Of a stretch of DNA of 64,000 nucleotides, positions 46,714-58,149 are shown piece after piece. The notes beneath the pieces are model-generated. The model saw only the letters and a list, made by a program, of their open reading frames with translations, had not been told where the DNA came from and did not search any database. The stretch comes from Jackrogersella multiformis. Its lineage: Eukaryota > Ascomycota > Sordariomycetes > Xylariales > Hypoxylaceae. The stretch covers positions 2,046,001 to 2,110,000 of the forward strand of contig CADCXD010000002.1 of the NCBI GenBank assembly GCA_902806575.1, written 5' to 3'. Position numbers and translations under genes: made by a program. Positions within the stretch are counted from its first letter, which is position 1, and every line of letters starts with the position of its first letter.

Positions 46714-49700
46714 GGCACGGCGCGGCGCTAGCTGTATATGAGGAGAGGAGCGGGTGCAAATGAGAGAAGCGATCGATCGTACAGATACAGATTCATACAA
46801 ATGCTCGACTCAGGCATGTCTGTTGAAGACGTTATGCCGGTAGCTGTCGTTGAAGACTCTGAATTCAACGGTGAAAACGGATTGTAAAGGGGGAGATTCC
46901 GAAATCCAGAGGACAGTTTATTTTTATTTATTTTACGAGGTATCCGGGACCCTACCCAGGTAGGTATCCCAGGTCTATCTGTTACAGGACCCAGGCAGCT
47001 GCCAGGTACCTACCTACACTGCCTAGGTACCTAGGTCGGTACCTAGGTCCTAGGCAGCTAAGGCTACACTAGATATTTGCCGCGGAATGGCCTAGATGTG
47101 AGCGCCACTGCCATTTGAGGAAATTCGGTGGGTCGTTGTCGACAGCCGATTGGTCCAATAATCTTGAGCTCTGGGCACAATCTGGGGCAAGCTTAGCCGC
47201 TATCCTAGTTGCCGGATTGTCGATTGTCGTTTGGAAGCAGGGAAGCTAAACCCAAAACAAGGATAGATCCGTGACGCCACATCTACCATGGGTCTTATAA
47301 TTGTGGAAGTTGCAAGAGACAGAGACAGAAACAGAGCCTCGAAGGTAACTTCCAAGTTGTCATACACTACACAGCAGTAGAGTTAGTAGATGAGGTAATG
47401 TTTTGAACTGAGGTAACACAGGTGATACTTATTACAAGGTTGTATCAAACCTAAGAACCCCTGAGCTACAAGAATACCTTTTCCCTTTTCCTTTTTTTAT
47501 CGTTCCAAGTTCTCTTTATGTTGCCATTTCCCGGTTTCATAAAAAAACAAATGAGGAAAAAAAGAAAAAAAATCAAAACCACGGACTAAAAGTCGCCTCG
47601 TCAACTTGCAAACGACGACGACGATGGCTTACCTAGAAACCGGTCTTGCCTACCTGCCTACCTATTTACATCTACGGTATACCCCAATTTACCAGCCTCC
47701 TTATTTCGCTCCATAGTCCAACTATCGAAATTATTGCCGTATCATCAAAAGTATTAAGATTTATAGAGAGGTCGGCAGCACATGGCCGTGTTAGATCATG
47801 CAGCTGCAATGATATATGCAGGTGCACTTGGGCATGTTGTGTACCTGGACCTATCTACTCCCTCAGTCGAGCATAGGATAGGTTGAATCTGAGGCTAAAG
47901 GAAGACATGACCACGGGTGTAAGTGATACAAGTGATACAGGAGGAACCTCTCCTGTTGGCGTACAGGAATCAGGAACCTGCAGTTTAGCCTCCCCGATCA
48001 GGATGTCGAAATGACGATAATCACTTACCCTAGAATCAATCTTGATATGCCAAGTCATCGGACAGCGCTTCAGCAAGCCAGCTCTTACCTCGGCACGTCA
48101 TCGTCAAACAGACCGATCTTGTCTACCTACCTACCTAGGTAGTATTGCGTTCGTATCTTATTGGACACTCGGGGTTGGCGGCACGGGCGGCATCACTACG
48201 GGCTCTCTCCATGTTATCATATCTGACGGGGTCGAAGTCTGCGAGGTCGACCTGCGCTACGCTCGATTCAGACGAAATCTGGTTTTTACCTAGATAGGTA
48301 CCTAGGCAGAGGCAGAGGAAGGTTGGTGGCACAGAGCCACAGACCCTCCTTGTCTGTCAACGTTGGAGGGTATGTCTCAGATGGAGGATGGTCTTGCTCG
48401 TTGGTAGCAATACTAGCTGTCTACCATCGTAGCCGCACTGGCAGATGGTAGAGACTGGTTCGTGGAAACATACTGGGCCGGGGACCGGTGAACTCTTGGG
48501 CTGCATTACATGAATTATGCATCTAGCATGCGGCGAACGATATGCGAAGAATTAACCCTTATTGCCTAAGGGTATGAGATGAGCCTAACCTCCCGGAGTT
48601 AGGAGGTGGTGAAGAATCCATAGGTGCCACAAGATCGGTAGATGGTAGCCATGCCGCCCACCACCCACCACCCACCTCACCTGGCTGGCAAACAACAACT
48701 TAAGCTGGAAAGATATCTCGTGGGGGATGGGATGGCCCACTGGTTGGGGGTGTCATTGGTTGCTCATCTCGGAACCATCCGATCACCGTGATTCGATACT
48801 TTCCCAACCGTCTAGTCCTGTACGTAATATCTGCAGCATGGTAACTCTGCCAGTAATCTACTCGGCGATGATGATAGGTCATCCCTAGCTAAAGCTGCAA
48901 AAAGGTCCGCAGCCCCGCCCTCAAGCTTGGTGGTGAGATTCTGCAGCTGTTAGGGATGACGCAGGGAGAATCTGTTCTGTACTGGCGTGTATGCGTGTCT
49001 ACCTAAGAAGCACAGCCCTACCGGGGGTGTTACCGGGCTCCTGGGGTCAGGGATCTTAGATCCCAGTGACATATCGGATTTATATATGATAACATTAAAT
49101 CGGCTGACGGTTTGATAGCTCGATTGATACCATCGCAGCTTAGATCAGCGAGTGACTCGAATAAGGCGCGGAGATACGGAATGGAAGACCCCGGTTAGCC
49201 ATACTTCCATTCGCACATGGTGTCTCGGTTGCCTGTCCAGACGTTATTCCGTCCACCCCTCCTCGAGCCTAGATCTCCATATATCTCCGTAGAGCTTGTT
49301 AGCCCAAGCGGGGAGCGAATAACGAGTATAGCCAACGTCTGACAAGGGGTGCGTTCGATCTTGAAGTCGGTACGTATTTGACAGGCTAAGAATGCACAAG
49401 GCCCGTGGAAGTAGGGTCCCGCCGTCTCGCTCGCAGCTGTCGAAACTCCACACATAGTTGGGATCCAAAGAAAGACTAAATCAAACAGTAGGGTGAGATT
49501 ATGGGAGAAGTCAAGTCGTCGGAGTCAAATGGCTCTGGTTGACCGTGAGGTATCTTCTCATATGCAGCTGGTATGCTAAACGCTAACGCAAGTCATTTGT
49601 AGATTCCCGTAGCTTTGCATATCGAAATTGCCGGTTCATGTCATGGTTGGCATCAAAAGCAACCTATATTAGCCCGATCATAGCCAGGATTTGCCGGTTG

Positions 49701-50867
49701 ATGCAGAATAAGAATATCTCCTATGCGTACCTATGCAGAGTCCTGCATTTAGAGCCGCAGCAGGAATTACAACGCAAGGGTAACCCTTGTATAGCTTTGA
49801 CCACCCTTCATCGGTGCCTCCTAGGCTTGCTGTTATTAGTATGTGGCGGGAGAGCTAGGTTGATTATAATAAACGGACGGCATCGAAAATCCATTTTGAG
49901 TGACTTGCTTCCCGCTCCTCCACTTCGGCCCCTTTGTTCTCCACTCTCTATCGATGTCCAGAAAGCCCCAGGAGGTCCTCGCGTACGTCGTAGGCCGTAT
50001 TTGGAAGACAATGGGAGAGACTCTGAAAAAAATGATTATTCGTAGGAGTGGTATTAGTTTCGGCATGTCCCTCCTACGGAACTTGGATGTGTGTATTTCT
50101 CGATTGTTCGCCCTTCCTCGCAAGTTCATTTTTAGGCATTCCCAGGAAAAGAAAAAAAACTGGGCTAGTCTAGCTATCTCACATAGTTGGGTAGTAGACT
50201 GAGGACTTGCCACCGTATAGGCGGCGCCTTAGACTTCTAGCCCCTATTTGCCTTAACAACACGGCCAACGCCGTGCAGCACGCAGCTCTTTCTTCAGAAT
50301 CAAACATTACCATAGCAGCGACCACTTATTTTTCATATTCTTGTCCACTCCCGAGCTGCTTCCTACGTTCTAACTAGAGCAGCAGCCGCGGGAACGGTTC
50401 CTGACTCATCCTCGGGAGGCCGCACAAGACCTGCATCGCTACCAGGAACACCGGTTCCTGACCGCTAGGTCCTGCTGCAAGACTACCCAACATCGGTTTA
50501 CCAGCAGGGCATCGAAGTTATTCTCTAGCCCAAGACTCGCGCAGAAGACTGATAGAAGCGGCGGTGAGAACTGGGAGAAAGAGGGGGGCCCTGTGGCTAG
50601 TGGGCGAGGCGAAAAGGAGGCAAGACAGAGATCTATGTCGACATCGGGCAGATATCCAAGATGACTTTTAACCCGACGGAGCCCCAGACTGTCTGGATCG
50701 GTCCTCAACCGAGCGACAACGTCTTTGCGTCTGGGTCTCACTTTCGCAGCAAGATCGAGAAAGAAATCCTGTGGCAGATCCTTTGTTGCGAAGGACTCAT
50801 CAACTATCCCCTCTTAATCGGCGGGATTTGGAACGGCGTTGTGTCTCAGGGGCTATCGCTGTGGACA
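46714..50867. other. Gene-poor region
   Basis: I can support no gene. Poly-A/T-rich bases at 47483-47575, CCACC repeats at 48657-48678 and ACCTAGGT words at 46951-47055, 48123-48142 and 48290-48306 stand out. Two overlapping minus-strand frames at 49195-49468 have no domain. An in-frame ATG at 50661 could extend the Myb-like protein by 69 residues, but that stretch does not look conserved, so I count it here as leader. Confidence 0.5.
46951..47055. repeat. ACCTAGGT repeat cluster
   Basis: A run of CCCAGGTAGG, GGTACCTACCTA and CCTAGGTACCTAGG words, with a CCAGGCAGCTGCC palindrome, 240 bases upstream of the amidotransferase start. Confidence 0.8.
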
Positions 50868-52364
50868 ATGGATGACCAGCACTGGTTCCAGCATATGGCC
50901 ATGGACAGTGGAGATGAGGCTTACGCGGTAAGATCATCACCCGACCCATCGAAGTGGGATCGAAGCAGACACTCACGCTTATATTCGCAGGCCGAGGAAC
51001 TTTATAGCGACTGCTTCCCGGCTGCTGACACCAGCGCGCCATATACTAGAGGCCAAACGACTACGGCTGGTGTCTCAGCCGTAAATGTCGGAAGAGACCT
51101 TGGTCCGAGTCACTCCCAACAAAACAAAGAACCGGCGGGAAACGAGCAAATGTTTTTGCCAAACATCCCCACAGCAAACGACTATACTCGAGGCTTCGAC
51201 ACAAACTACGACGCCCAACAGTATGCTTGGCAGACGTACAACGCCGCCGGAAGTAGTCAAGGAGCCGGATACCTCGAATACCCCGACGGCCTACCCAATC
51301 ACCACTGGCGATCCAATATGCCCGTCTTCGGGGAACCCCTAGAGGGTCCTCAGGTAAGCCCCAGTAGCTTCTCTTCGTCGGCTCCTTCTTCAGCGACATC
51401 TGACGCCATGGCTGCGATGACCCTCGACCCCATGGCGGTGCATGGCAGCACGGCCAGAAATCCACAAGCGAGCAACACCGTCCCCGTCTCCGTCCCGGAC
51501 AACTCTGGAACTCCTTGGGCGTCAGGCTACCCTTCCACGATCTCTCCTAAGATGCTGCGAATCAATCCGTCGCCGACTCCCACCTCCTCACTAGAGTCGA
51601 TGGATACCAATATGCTCGCTAATGGTGATTCCGATCTCGGCACTTCTGCATTTGAGCATCACCACGCCCGTAGCCCATTACGTCACCAGCGGCAGAGTCA
51701 GAAGCCGCGCAAGGAACTTCCTAACAAGCCCGCAAGACAACGTTCCGTACCAGCAGCCTCTTCCGAGTCGCAGTCGCCACCCTCGAAAGGCAAGAAGGTG
51801 ACCCTCCCCCAACGACCTTCGAGTCGCCCACAGTCCCCTCCCAAGACCAGGGTTGATCAGTTGAAGCAAGAGGGCCAAGAGGATATATCCTACGTTGAAG
51901 CCCCCCCTGCCCATGGACACGGCGATGGCAGAATCACCGAGGGAGGACGCTCCGTCAAGGACGAATTCCTAGTCACGTCGAAGAGGGCAGGTATGACGTA
52001 TCGCGAGATCCGCCAGAAGGGAAACTTCACCGAAGCCGAGTCGACGCTGCGAGGACGGTTCCGGACTCTGACCAAGAACAAGGAGGCGCGCGTGAGAAAA
52101 CCAGAGTGGCAGGACAGCGACGTGAGTTCCCGAGATGGAAAACGACTTCCTATATATATAACTGACGAGATGGCATAGATTCGCCTGCTCAAGAAAGCGG
52201 TCCGCAAGCTAAACAAAGGCGACAATTCCATGCAGGCCAAGGCGCCATGGGGACTAATTGCCGATTACATTTCGAAAAACGGCGGTTCATACCAGTTCGG
52301 CAGCGCCACGTGCCATAGGAAGTGGAAGGAGTTGGTGGAAGAGGACAGGGCTGGAATGAAGTGA
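50868..52364 (+). CDS. Myb/SANT-like DNA-binding protein
   Basis: A protein of about 458 aa in three exons (50868-50927, 50991-52121, 52179-52364). The first 290 residues are disordered (Ser, Pro, Gln, Tyr). The C-terminus has an ordered, basic block: KDEFLVTSKRAGMTYREIRQ, FTEAESTLRGRFRTLTKNKE and RVRKPEWQDSD, continuing after the last intron with IRLLKKAVRKLN, APWGLIADYISKNGGSYQFG and CHRKWKEL. The Trp spacing and helix pattern are those of fungal Myb-like proteins, which bind DNA in the nucleus. The last intron (57 nt, GTGAGT) is clear because the conserved domain continues across it. The first intron (63 nt, GTAAGA...TTCGCAG) is inferred; it has no in-frame stop, so an unspliced form stays open. 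An earlier in-frame ATG (50661) is the alternative start. Confidence 0.82.
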
Positions 52365-52666
52365 AATAATTGCCCGGCTAACTAATGGGAGTAGAGGGGT
52401 TTTAAGTATGCGAACTGGTCTTTGAGTGTGTATGATAGGAACCTTCAAAGGCGTGTGTTAGAATTACGGCGATATAAAGTTAAAAAAACCCCAAAGGACC
52501 AGCATGTACTTACAGCGATGGGGCTTCAAAACAGGTCCTCCCCATCCAGCAAAGAGAGCAAATAATACAACAGCCTTGCAATCACAGCATGGCGATCATG
52601 TTCTCATCCATGTTCTACCTTTTTACCTAATTCACAAACCCCCTGCTAGCTAACTGTCGACCTTTG
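52365..52666. other. Short convergent intergenic region
   Basis: This 302-base spacer lies between two genes that end toward each other and shows nothing beyond probable 3' ends. Confidence 0.5.
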
Positions 52667-53705
52667 CTAGGAAGGTAAGCCAATTCCTTTGAGGACCTCA
52701 AGCAACATGTCGGGATCTTCTCTTAAAGCATCCCATTCAGCCTCGTTTTTGACTAGAGCGGTGCCAGCCAAAACCGTCCCGTTGAGTGAGAGTTCGCCAA
52801 CGTCCTCGCCAGCTTTGTTTTTGATCTTGACGCCCTCCGCCGTTCTCGGGCATAAGGCCATAGAGCTGCTTGTTATTGCGAAGTTATAGCTGATCTCGGC
52901 CTCGCCTTCGCTATGTACCTCTCTGTCCGGAAACGCAGCCCTGACGGCACGTCTATATAGCTCCAGGTAGGCATCGTGTCTCTCTTCGGCACTCATGTCT
53001 GAGGGCATGGTCGCTGTGAAGACTTTGAACGGCAGTACTTTCTCAGACTCGGTAGTAAGTCGCTCTGCTAGCACGTTCCATTCGCTTCCTTGAACGACGT
53101 CGCCCAAACCGTCTCTCATGCGCTCGACAGGCAGTAGCTGCAGATGTCGATGCGGCTGACTAGCGCCGGAAGCCGGGCCCGAATTGAAGAACGCGAATAG
53201 CTCCTGTCCCTCTGCGCGGTAGGCTCGGATGCAAGCGAACGTCGCATCTATGTCGTCCTTCTCTAGCACGTGCGTCTGCGGCTTGACCTCCTTGGTAATA
53301 AGGATGAAGTGCTCCGGCACGACGGCGAATTTATTCAGGACTAGTCTGTGGGACGGCGGCAGGTCGGCGACGAGCATGGCGGGAGATGGGTTTTCAAAGG
53401 GATTGAATGGCTTCACGTTAGGGTCCTTGGGCTTCGGTGCTTTAGGCTTCAATGCCAGAGCCGGCGCATATCGAAGCTGGAACTGAAGCGGATGGGCATA
53501 GAGAGTTAGCGTGCTGTGCTGTGATGTGATGTGTGCTGAGGGCCGGGAGAGGCTGGGCTGTGCTCACGGCGATGGATCGAGGTGCCAAGATCTCAACTCG
53601 GGTTGGGTAGTACGTTACGTCGCCATTGATTCGCGCTTTGTCGAAAGCGGCTTTGACAAGGCCCGGAAGATTCGGCGGCACGGCTGGGCGGGTCATTTCT
53701 GCCAT
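52667..53705 (-). CDS. Ap4A phosphorylase (ATP adenylyltransferase, APA1/APA2 family)
   Basis: A protein of about 317 aa in two exons (53705-53568, 53482-52667; 85-nt intron), near the 321-325 aa of the yeast enzymes. It splits diadenosine tetraphosphate with phosphate to ADP and ATP, controlling this signalling nucleotide in the cytosol. The catalytic HIT-like motif is present as SGASQPHRHLQLLP, with H157 and H159. Upstream are KPFNPFENP and HRLVLNKFAVVPEHFILIT, typical of the substrate side. The C-terminal domain has ISYNFAITSSSMALCPRT and the closing DPDMLLEVLKGIGLP, both usual in fungal members. Start: the first ATG, two codons before another (MAEM). It is divergent from the RutA-like gene, with 629 bases between their start codons. 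Confidence 0.93.
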
Positions 53706-54189
53706 TGTAACAGCTCGAGTGGTGCGGGTTAGGTACCTAGGGTAGATAGGTATGAGGTCGTCTCAAATCTTGGTAGGTAACTGTTACATCATCACCACAT
53801 GCAAGACAAGACAACCCTTGGAACCGGAGTTCCGTATCCGGGATCGTGAAGATCTGCCAGCTGTCCACCAGCTGGGAGGAGTTCGATTTCGCTAACCTCC
53901 GGACCTCACAGCTCCCATGCTTTGAAATCAGATTGTTATCCCACGGATAGAGGCATCCGTGTGGCATAACTCTTAAATCTTCCTCGGATATTCCTACTAG
54001 CATCGCGCTATCGGATAGATACGCACACATGATCATCGTCTTACGTATAGATATCTTCCGTACCTATCTACGGTGCAGATGAATGTAACCTACGGCAGCC
54101 GGGCGAGCCAAGGTTGCTTATCTATCGTACGGGAGACGATGGCGGGGTTGACAAGGGAAGGTGCCGAAGATCGCAAGAGTGGGAGGTTC

Positions 54190-54196
54190 TATAAAT
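54190..54196 (+). promoter_or_regulatory. TATA box candidate of the RutA-like gene
   Basis: TATAAAT lies 145 bases before the start codon and 19 bases before the GC-rich tandem repeat. Confidence 0.45.
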
Positions 54197-54214
54197 TCCC
54201 TAGGCGAGTATTCT

Positions 54215-54242
54215 GAGGGGCGACGAGGGGCGACGAGGGGCG
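54215..54242. repeat. GAGGGGCGAC tandem repeat in promoter
   Basis: Two perfect 10-base units and a third of 8 bases, immediately after the TATA candidate of the RutA-like gene. The AGGGG core resembles the stress element CCCCT (Msn2/4-type STRE) read on the other strand, so it could bind a zinc-finger regulator. Confidence 0.85.
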
Positions 54243-54334
54243 TAATATTTCACATAGGATACACATCTTTATGTTATCCGACATTCGTTTACGCCTACCT
54301 AATCACTCGCAACTGAAACAGGTACACAGAAAAG

Positions 54335-55414
54335 ATGTCGACGGTAGACATCGGCGTCTTTATCCCCATTGGCAACAATGGCTGGATCGTCTCTACGACG
54401 TCGCCTCAGTACATGCCCAGCTTCGAGCTGAACAAACAGATAGTCCAGAAGGCGGAGTCCTACGGCGTCGACTTCGCGTTATCTATGATCAAGCTGCGCG
54501 GGTTCGGCGGCAAGAGCGAGTTCTGGGACCACAATCTGGAGTCCTTCACCCTCATGTCCGCCCTGGCCGCCGTCACGTCCAAGATCAAGCTGTTCGCCTC
54601 GTCGGCCATCCTTAGTCTGCCTCCGGCCTTGGTCGCCCGCATGGCCACCACGATCGACTCGGTGGCGCCGGGGCGCTTCGGAATCAACATCGTCACCGGC
54701 TGGCAGTCGGCGGAGTACTCCCAGATGGGTCTGTGGCCCGGCGACGAGTACTTCGGCTACCGCTACGACTACGCCACCGAGTACGTGAAGGTCATGAATG
54801 ATCTCTGGAAGGACGGCGTGTCGAACTTCAAGGGGAAGCACTTCCAGATGGAGGACTGCAAGCTGTCCCCGCGCCCGAAAGACGGCGTCAAGATCGTCGC
54901 CGCCGGGCAGTCGGGCAGGGGCATCGAGTTCGCGTCCGAGTACGCGGACTTCAACTTCGCGCTGGGCACCGGGTTCAACACGCCGACGGCCTACGCGGAG
55001 GCGACGTCGCGGCTCGTGGAGGCGGCCGCGAAGACGGGCCGCGACGTGGGCTCGTACGTGCTCTTCATGGTCATCGCCGAGGAGACGGAGGAGGCGGCCC
55101 AGGCCAAGTGGAAGCTGTACAACGAGGGCGTCGACACGGAGGCGCTGGCCTGGATGAAGTCGCAGTCGGCCAAGGACGTCAAGGCCGACGCGCACTCCAC
55201 GGTCAAGAGCATGGGGCTCCCGGACGGCGCCGTGAACCTCAACATGGGCACCCTGCTGGGCTCCTACGAGGACGTCGCGAGGATGCTGGACGAGGTCGCG
55301 GGCGTGCCGGGCACGAAGGGGATCATGCTCACGTTCGACGACTTCCTGGAGGGCATAGACAAGTTCGGCCAGAAGATACAGCCGCTGATGAAGAGCCGGC
55401 AGGGTAAGGCGTAA
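54335..55414 (+). CDS. RutA-type flavin-dependent pyrimidine monooxygenase
   Basis: A protein of 359 aa in a single exon, about the length of bacterial RutA (363). RutA opens the uracil ring between N3 and C4 with FMNH2 and O2, forming a ureidoacrylate product. The family pattern is complete from end to end: IGVFIPIGNNGWIVSTTSPQ at the N-terminus, IKLRGFGGKSEFWDHNLESF, APGRFGINIVTGWQSAEYSQ, GLWPGDEYFGYRYDY, AAGQSGRGIEFASEYADFNF, GRDVGSYVLFMVIAEET, NLNMGTLLGSYEDVARMLDE and ILTFDDFLEGI-like FDDFLEGIDKFG near the end. It belongs to the bacterial-luciferase-like (alkanesulfonate monooxygenase) fold and needs a flavin reductase. No RutB, RutC or RutF-like gene is seen nearby. The lack of introns and the very high bacterial similarity suggest gain by transfer; this is inference. 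Codons are G/C-biased, but so are those of several native genes here. Confidence 0.93.
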   Translation: MSTVDIGVFIPIGNNGWIVSTTSPQYMPSFELNKQIVQKAESYGVDFALSMIKLRGFGGKSEFWDHNLESFTLMSALAAVTSKIKLFASSAILSLPPALVARMATTIDSVAPGRFGINIVTGWQSAEYSQMGLWPGDEYFGYRYDYATEYVKVMNDLWKDGVSNFKGKHFQMEDCKLSPRPKDGVKIVAAGQSGRGIEFASEYADFNFALGTGFNTPTAYAEATSRLVEAAAKTGRDVGSYVLFMVIAEETEEAAQAKWKLYNEGVDTEALAWMKSQSAKDVKADAHSTVKSMGLPDGAVNLNMGTLLGSYEDVARMLDEVAGVPGTKGIMLTFDDFLEGIDKFGQKIQPLMKSRQGKA

Positions 55415-56630
55415 GTAAGTAAAGTAGGGGCTCGGGGTACGCGGGTATGACGGGTGGGCGACCGGGCCGTGTACGATGAATGGGTGAGTGGTAGGTCATT
55501 TGAATGAGCAAAATTTTTATCATTATTATATTAATATTTTCTTTGGTGGTAGATCTCTAAACTTGATGCAGAACGACGCCGCCGAGAGGAGGTGAGATGT
55601 TTGTGACGCTTAGATGCGTAGATCGATACATGTTTGTCAGTAAGGGATCTTATTAATTCGCCAACAACTCGGTCACCTAAGTATCTAGGTACCTAGGTGA
55701 TGCGTTGGTGAAGTCGTATCGCTATTCCGTTTGTCATCCTTATGCCATGTGGCTTGTGATTTTCTCCCACTCTCTTATACTAGGGGATGATAATTTCCAC
55801 CGCCTAGGTAGTCGGTAAATACCAGTGCCGCTATGATAATCCTAGCCCTACGAGTTTCTGAAAATGTTTGTTTCGATACTAGCATTGGTAGATATTTGTC
55901 TGATTTTTCCACTGGACAAACCCCCCCAAAATTTCGAGCAACCTTCCATAGCGGAGAGGTAGAGCGTCGATCAGCCTAGCCGCCCGAACTGTAGGGCGGC
56001 AGGGCGGTCGATAGCTTGGTTTAAAATAGCAAGTGGGACTTGCACATACAGGCTAACAGATTGCGATAGCCCCGCGCGATCCGGCCCCCTGCCCCCAGCG
56101 CCGATGAAACACGGGCCCCCAAACCTATTATTTACGCCGATCCAGGCAGCTGCCAGGCTGCCAGGCTGCCAGGCACAGGTTGCCAGGGAAGGTAAAGCTG
56201 GCGGGCTAAAGAAGTTTCGAAACACAGCCCGGGGTTGGCAGGTCAGATTGTCATGCTAGATCGTACTACCTTCAAATGATGCATCGACGCTTTTGGTTGG
56301 TCGGGAATCGGAGATGGGAATATTGCCTATGGAGACACAGCTGGGATTCAAGGAGGGAAAAAAGGGGGAATGAATTGAGTTGATTGAACAAAGATCCGTA
56401 ATTTTGATTGTACTATGGGGGATGTTTCATGCATCGTTGGTTCGGTGGTGTTGGTTGGCTGAATGTCTTTTTTTATCGTTACTATGTTAAGTCATGATAG
56501 GTAATTGCCCTAGGCATCCAGGCACGTTATGATCTGATTGAGAATTTCAGAAATTCTTGCTCTCTAAACTTGAGCAAGTATCGAGTTATGATCAATCAAC
56601 GGTCAATAAATATGAGCTATTGTGATAAGA

Positions 56631-56667
56631 GGTTATCTACCTAGTGTAGGTACCTAGGTAGATAACC
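56631..56667. repeat. Perfect 14-bp inverted repeat
   Basis: GGTTATCTACCTAG at 56631-56644 is repeated in reverse complement at 56654-56667, with a 9-base loop. It includes one ACCTAGGT word, but the arms extend beyond it. Confidence 0.9.
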
Positions 56668-57060
56668 ATTAGTCCCAATTAGATACCTTAGCAGCTTAGG
56701 CTAGGTACCTAGTAGACTTATTAAATGTTTGTACTAGTCTTGCTTTTTAGTAATAAATATACCTCATAATTATCTACACACATAGATATACCACGGAATT
56801 TACTCTGATAATAGACCGGATGAAGCCGAGATTGCTCGAGGATACCTTCACGCATCCGACGTTGAACGGGCATGGCAGCACCGCGTGTCAAGCATATCAC
56901 ATAGCGTGCGGTATAATCCTGTTCTTAAAATTCCTTACATCGCACTACAGGATGGCGTGGTTCGATTTTACCCATCCGCCAACTTAGGTTTAGCATGGCC
57001 CCTACTTGAAGCTGGCAACTGGTAACAGGTAAGTAGTAAGCTGTTGTTGCCATGTCGTTC

Positions 57061-58149
57061 TACCTACCTAGGTACTAGGTACATTAGGTACCTAACGTAG
57101 AGCTCAGCCAGTCAGGTCGTATCAAGCATAGGTGGACTGCATGCAGTGATACGGACAGATGTCAGTTTCCGTCGGCACGAAGCTTAGTTTGAGCTCGAGA
57201 AACGACTTTGTTCAACAGAGCGATTCCGTTGGCCGCTGATGTACTCCCATCGTAGTCGGAGCAGGGACAAGGGTGCGGGCAGTTGAGAATTAGGAACATC
57301 GCGGGCCAGTGGTTTGCTGGTCTTAAACCGTAAAACGTTATCGATAACAATAGCCGCCCCCAAGTGCCTATGGCTCCTACCGAGGGACTAAGGTTACGCG
57401 CTTTATATTGAAAACTTCTAACTTTAGGAGCCCCGTTATTAACGACATCATCCACTATCGTCTCTGAACAAACTGCTGCGTTCCTACCTACATGTAGGTA
57501 CTTAGACTCTGGAGTCACCTAAATTTGCGGGATTATTTCTCTGTCTGTTGCATGTCTATTCTAGGTACCTACCTACCTCAAGTAAGGTACCTACCTACCG
57601 GTATATATTGAGGTAAAGGAGCATCTACGTTAATGGAATTACAAACAGGTACATACGGTTCTATGCAAATGTTTCCATCGTTTCCATCGTTCCCACTCCA
57701 AAAGTTACCTAGATACCTAGAGAAGGTATCGGAAAATTCGAAACAATAATACATAGGTACTTACATTTGTGTGTACCTAATTGGGGGTTAGATTTCTTCA
57801 TGCCGCGTAATGATAGGCCACAAGGAAATGTAGATCGCTAAGGGATCGCCCAAATCCCTGCAATTTCCTGCAGGAACATGGAGTGTTTAATACACTAGCT
57901 GCCAATGACGAAATGTAGGTGACACATGGATGCGGTTGCCATTGAATCCGATATTGGCAGCCTCAAGTGTTGCACTCGGGGTCTTCGGGTCAGCCTAGAT
58001 CTTCTTTTCCTGCCACCAACACTTCTAAAGTTTTTGATCTGATCACCTACCAACATACCTACCTGGTACTAGGTACCTTTGGCTAGGTAGTATATTTGGA
58101 TGTTCACACTACCTAGGTACCTAGGTAGGTCAGGTACCTACACAGGTAG
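57061..58149. repeat. ACCTAGGT repeat clusters
   Basis: Four clusters (57061-57098, 57561-57600, 57708-57722 and 58045-58149) of the dispersed word, some overlapping as GGTACCTAGGTACC so that two palindromes interlock. Confidence 0.8.

Larger units (their letters stand above)
53706..54334. promoter_or_regulatory. Divergent promoter region, Ap4A phosphorylase / RutA-like gene
   Basis: 629 bases between two head-to-head start codons. One ACCTAGGGTAGATAGG word lies at 53733-53748, next to the phosphorylase start. On the right side it has TATAAAT at 54190-54196 and a 10-base tandem repeat at 54215-54242. There is no reading frame of interest except a 99-codon minus-strand frame without a domain. 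Confidence 0.5.

Noticed and set aside
49195..49468. Two overlapping minus-strand frames that might be a decayed gene
   Set aside because: No recognisable domain in either frame and no neighbouring fragments that continue them.
54479..55195. Long minus-strand frame inside the RutA-like gene
   Set aside because: Shadow of G/C-rich codons on the other strand; Arg/Gly/Leu-biased and without a domain.
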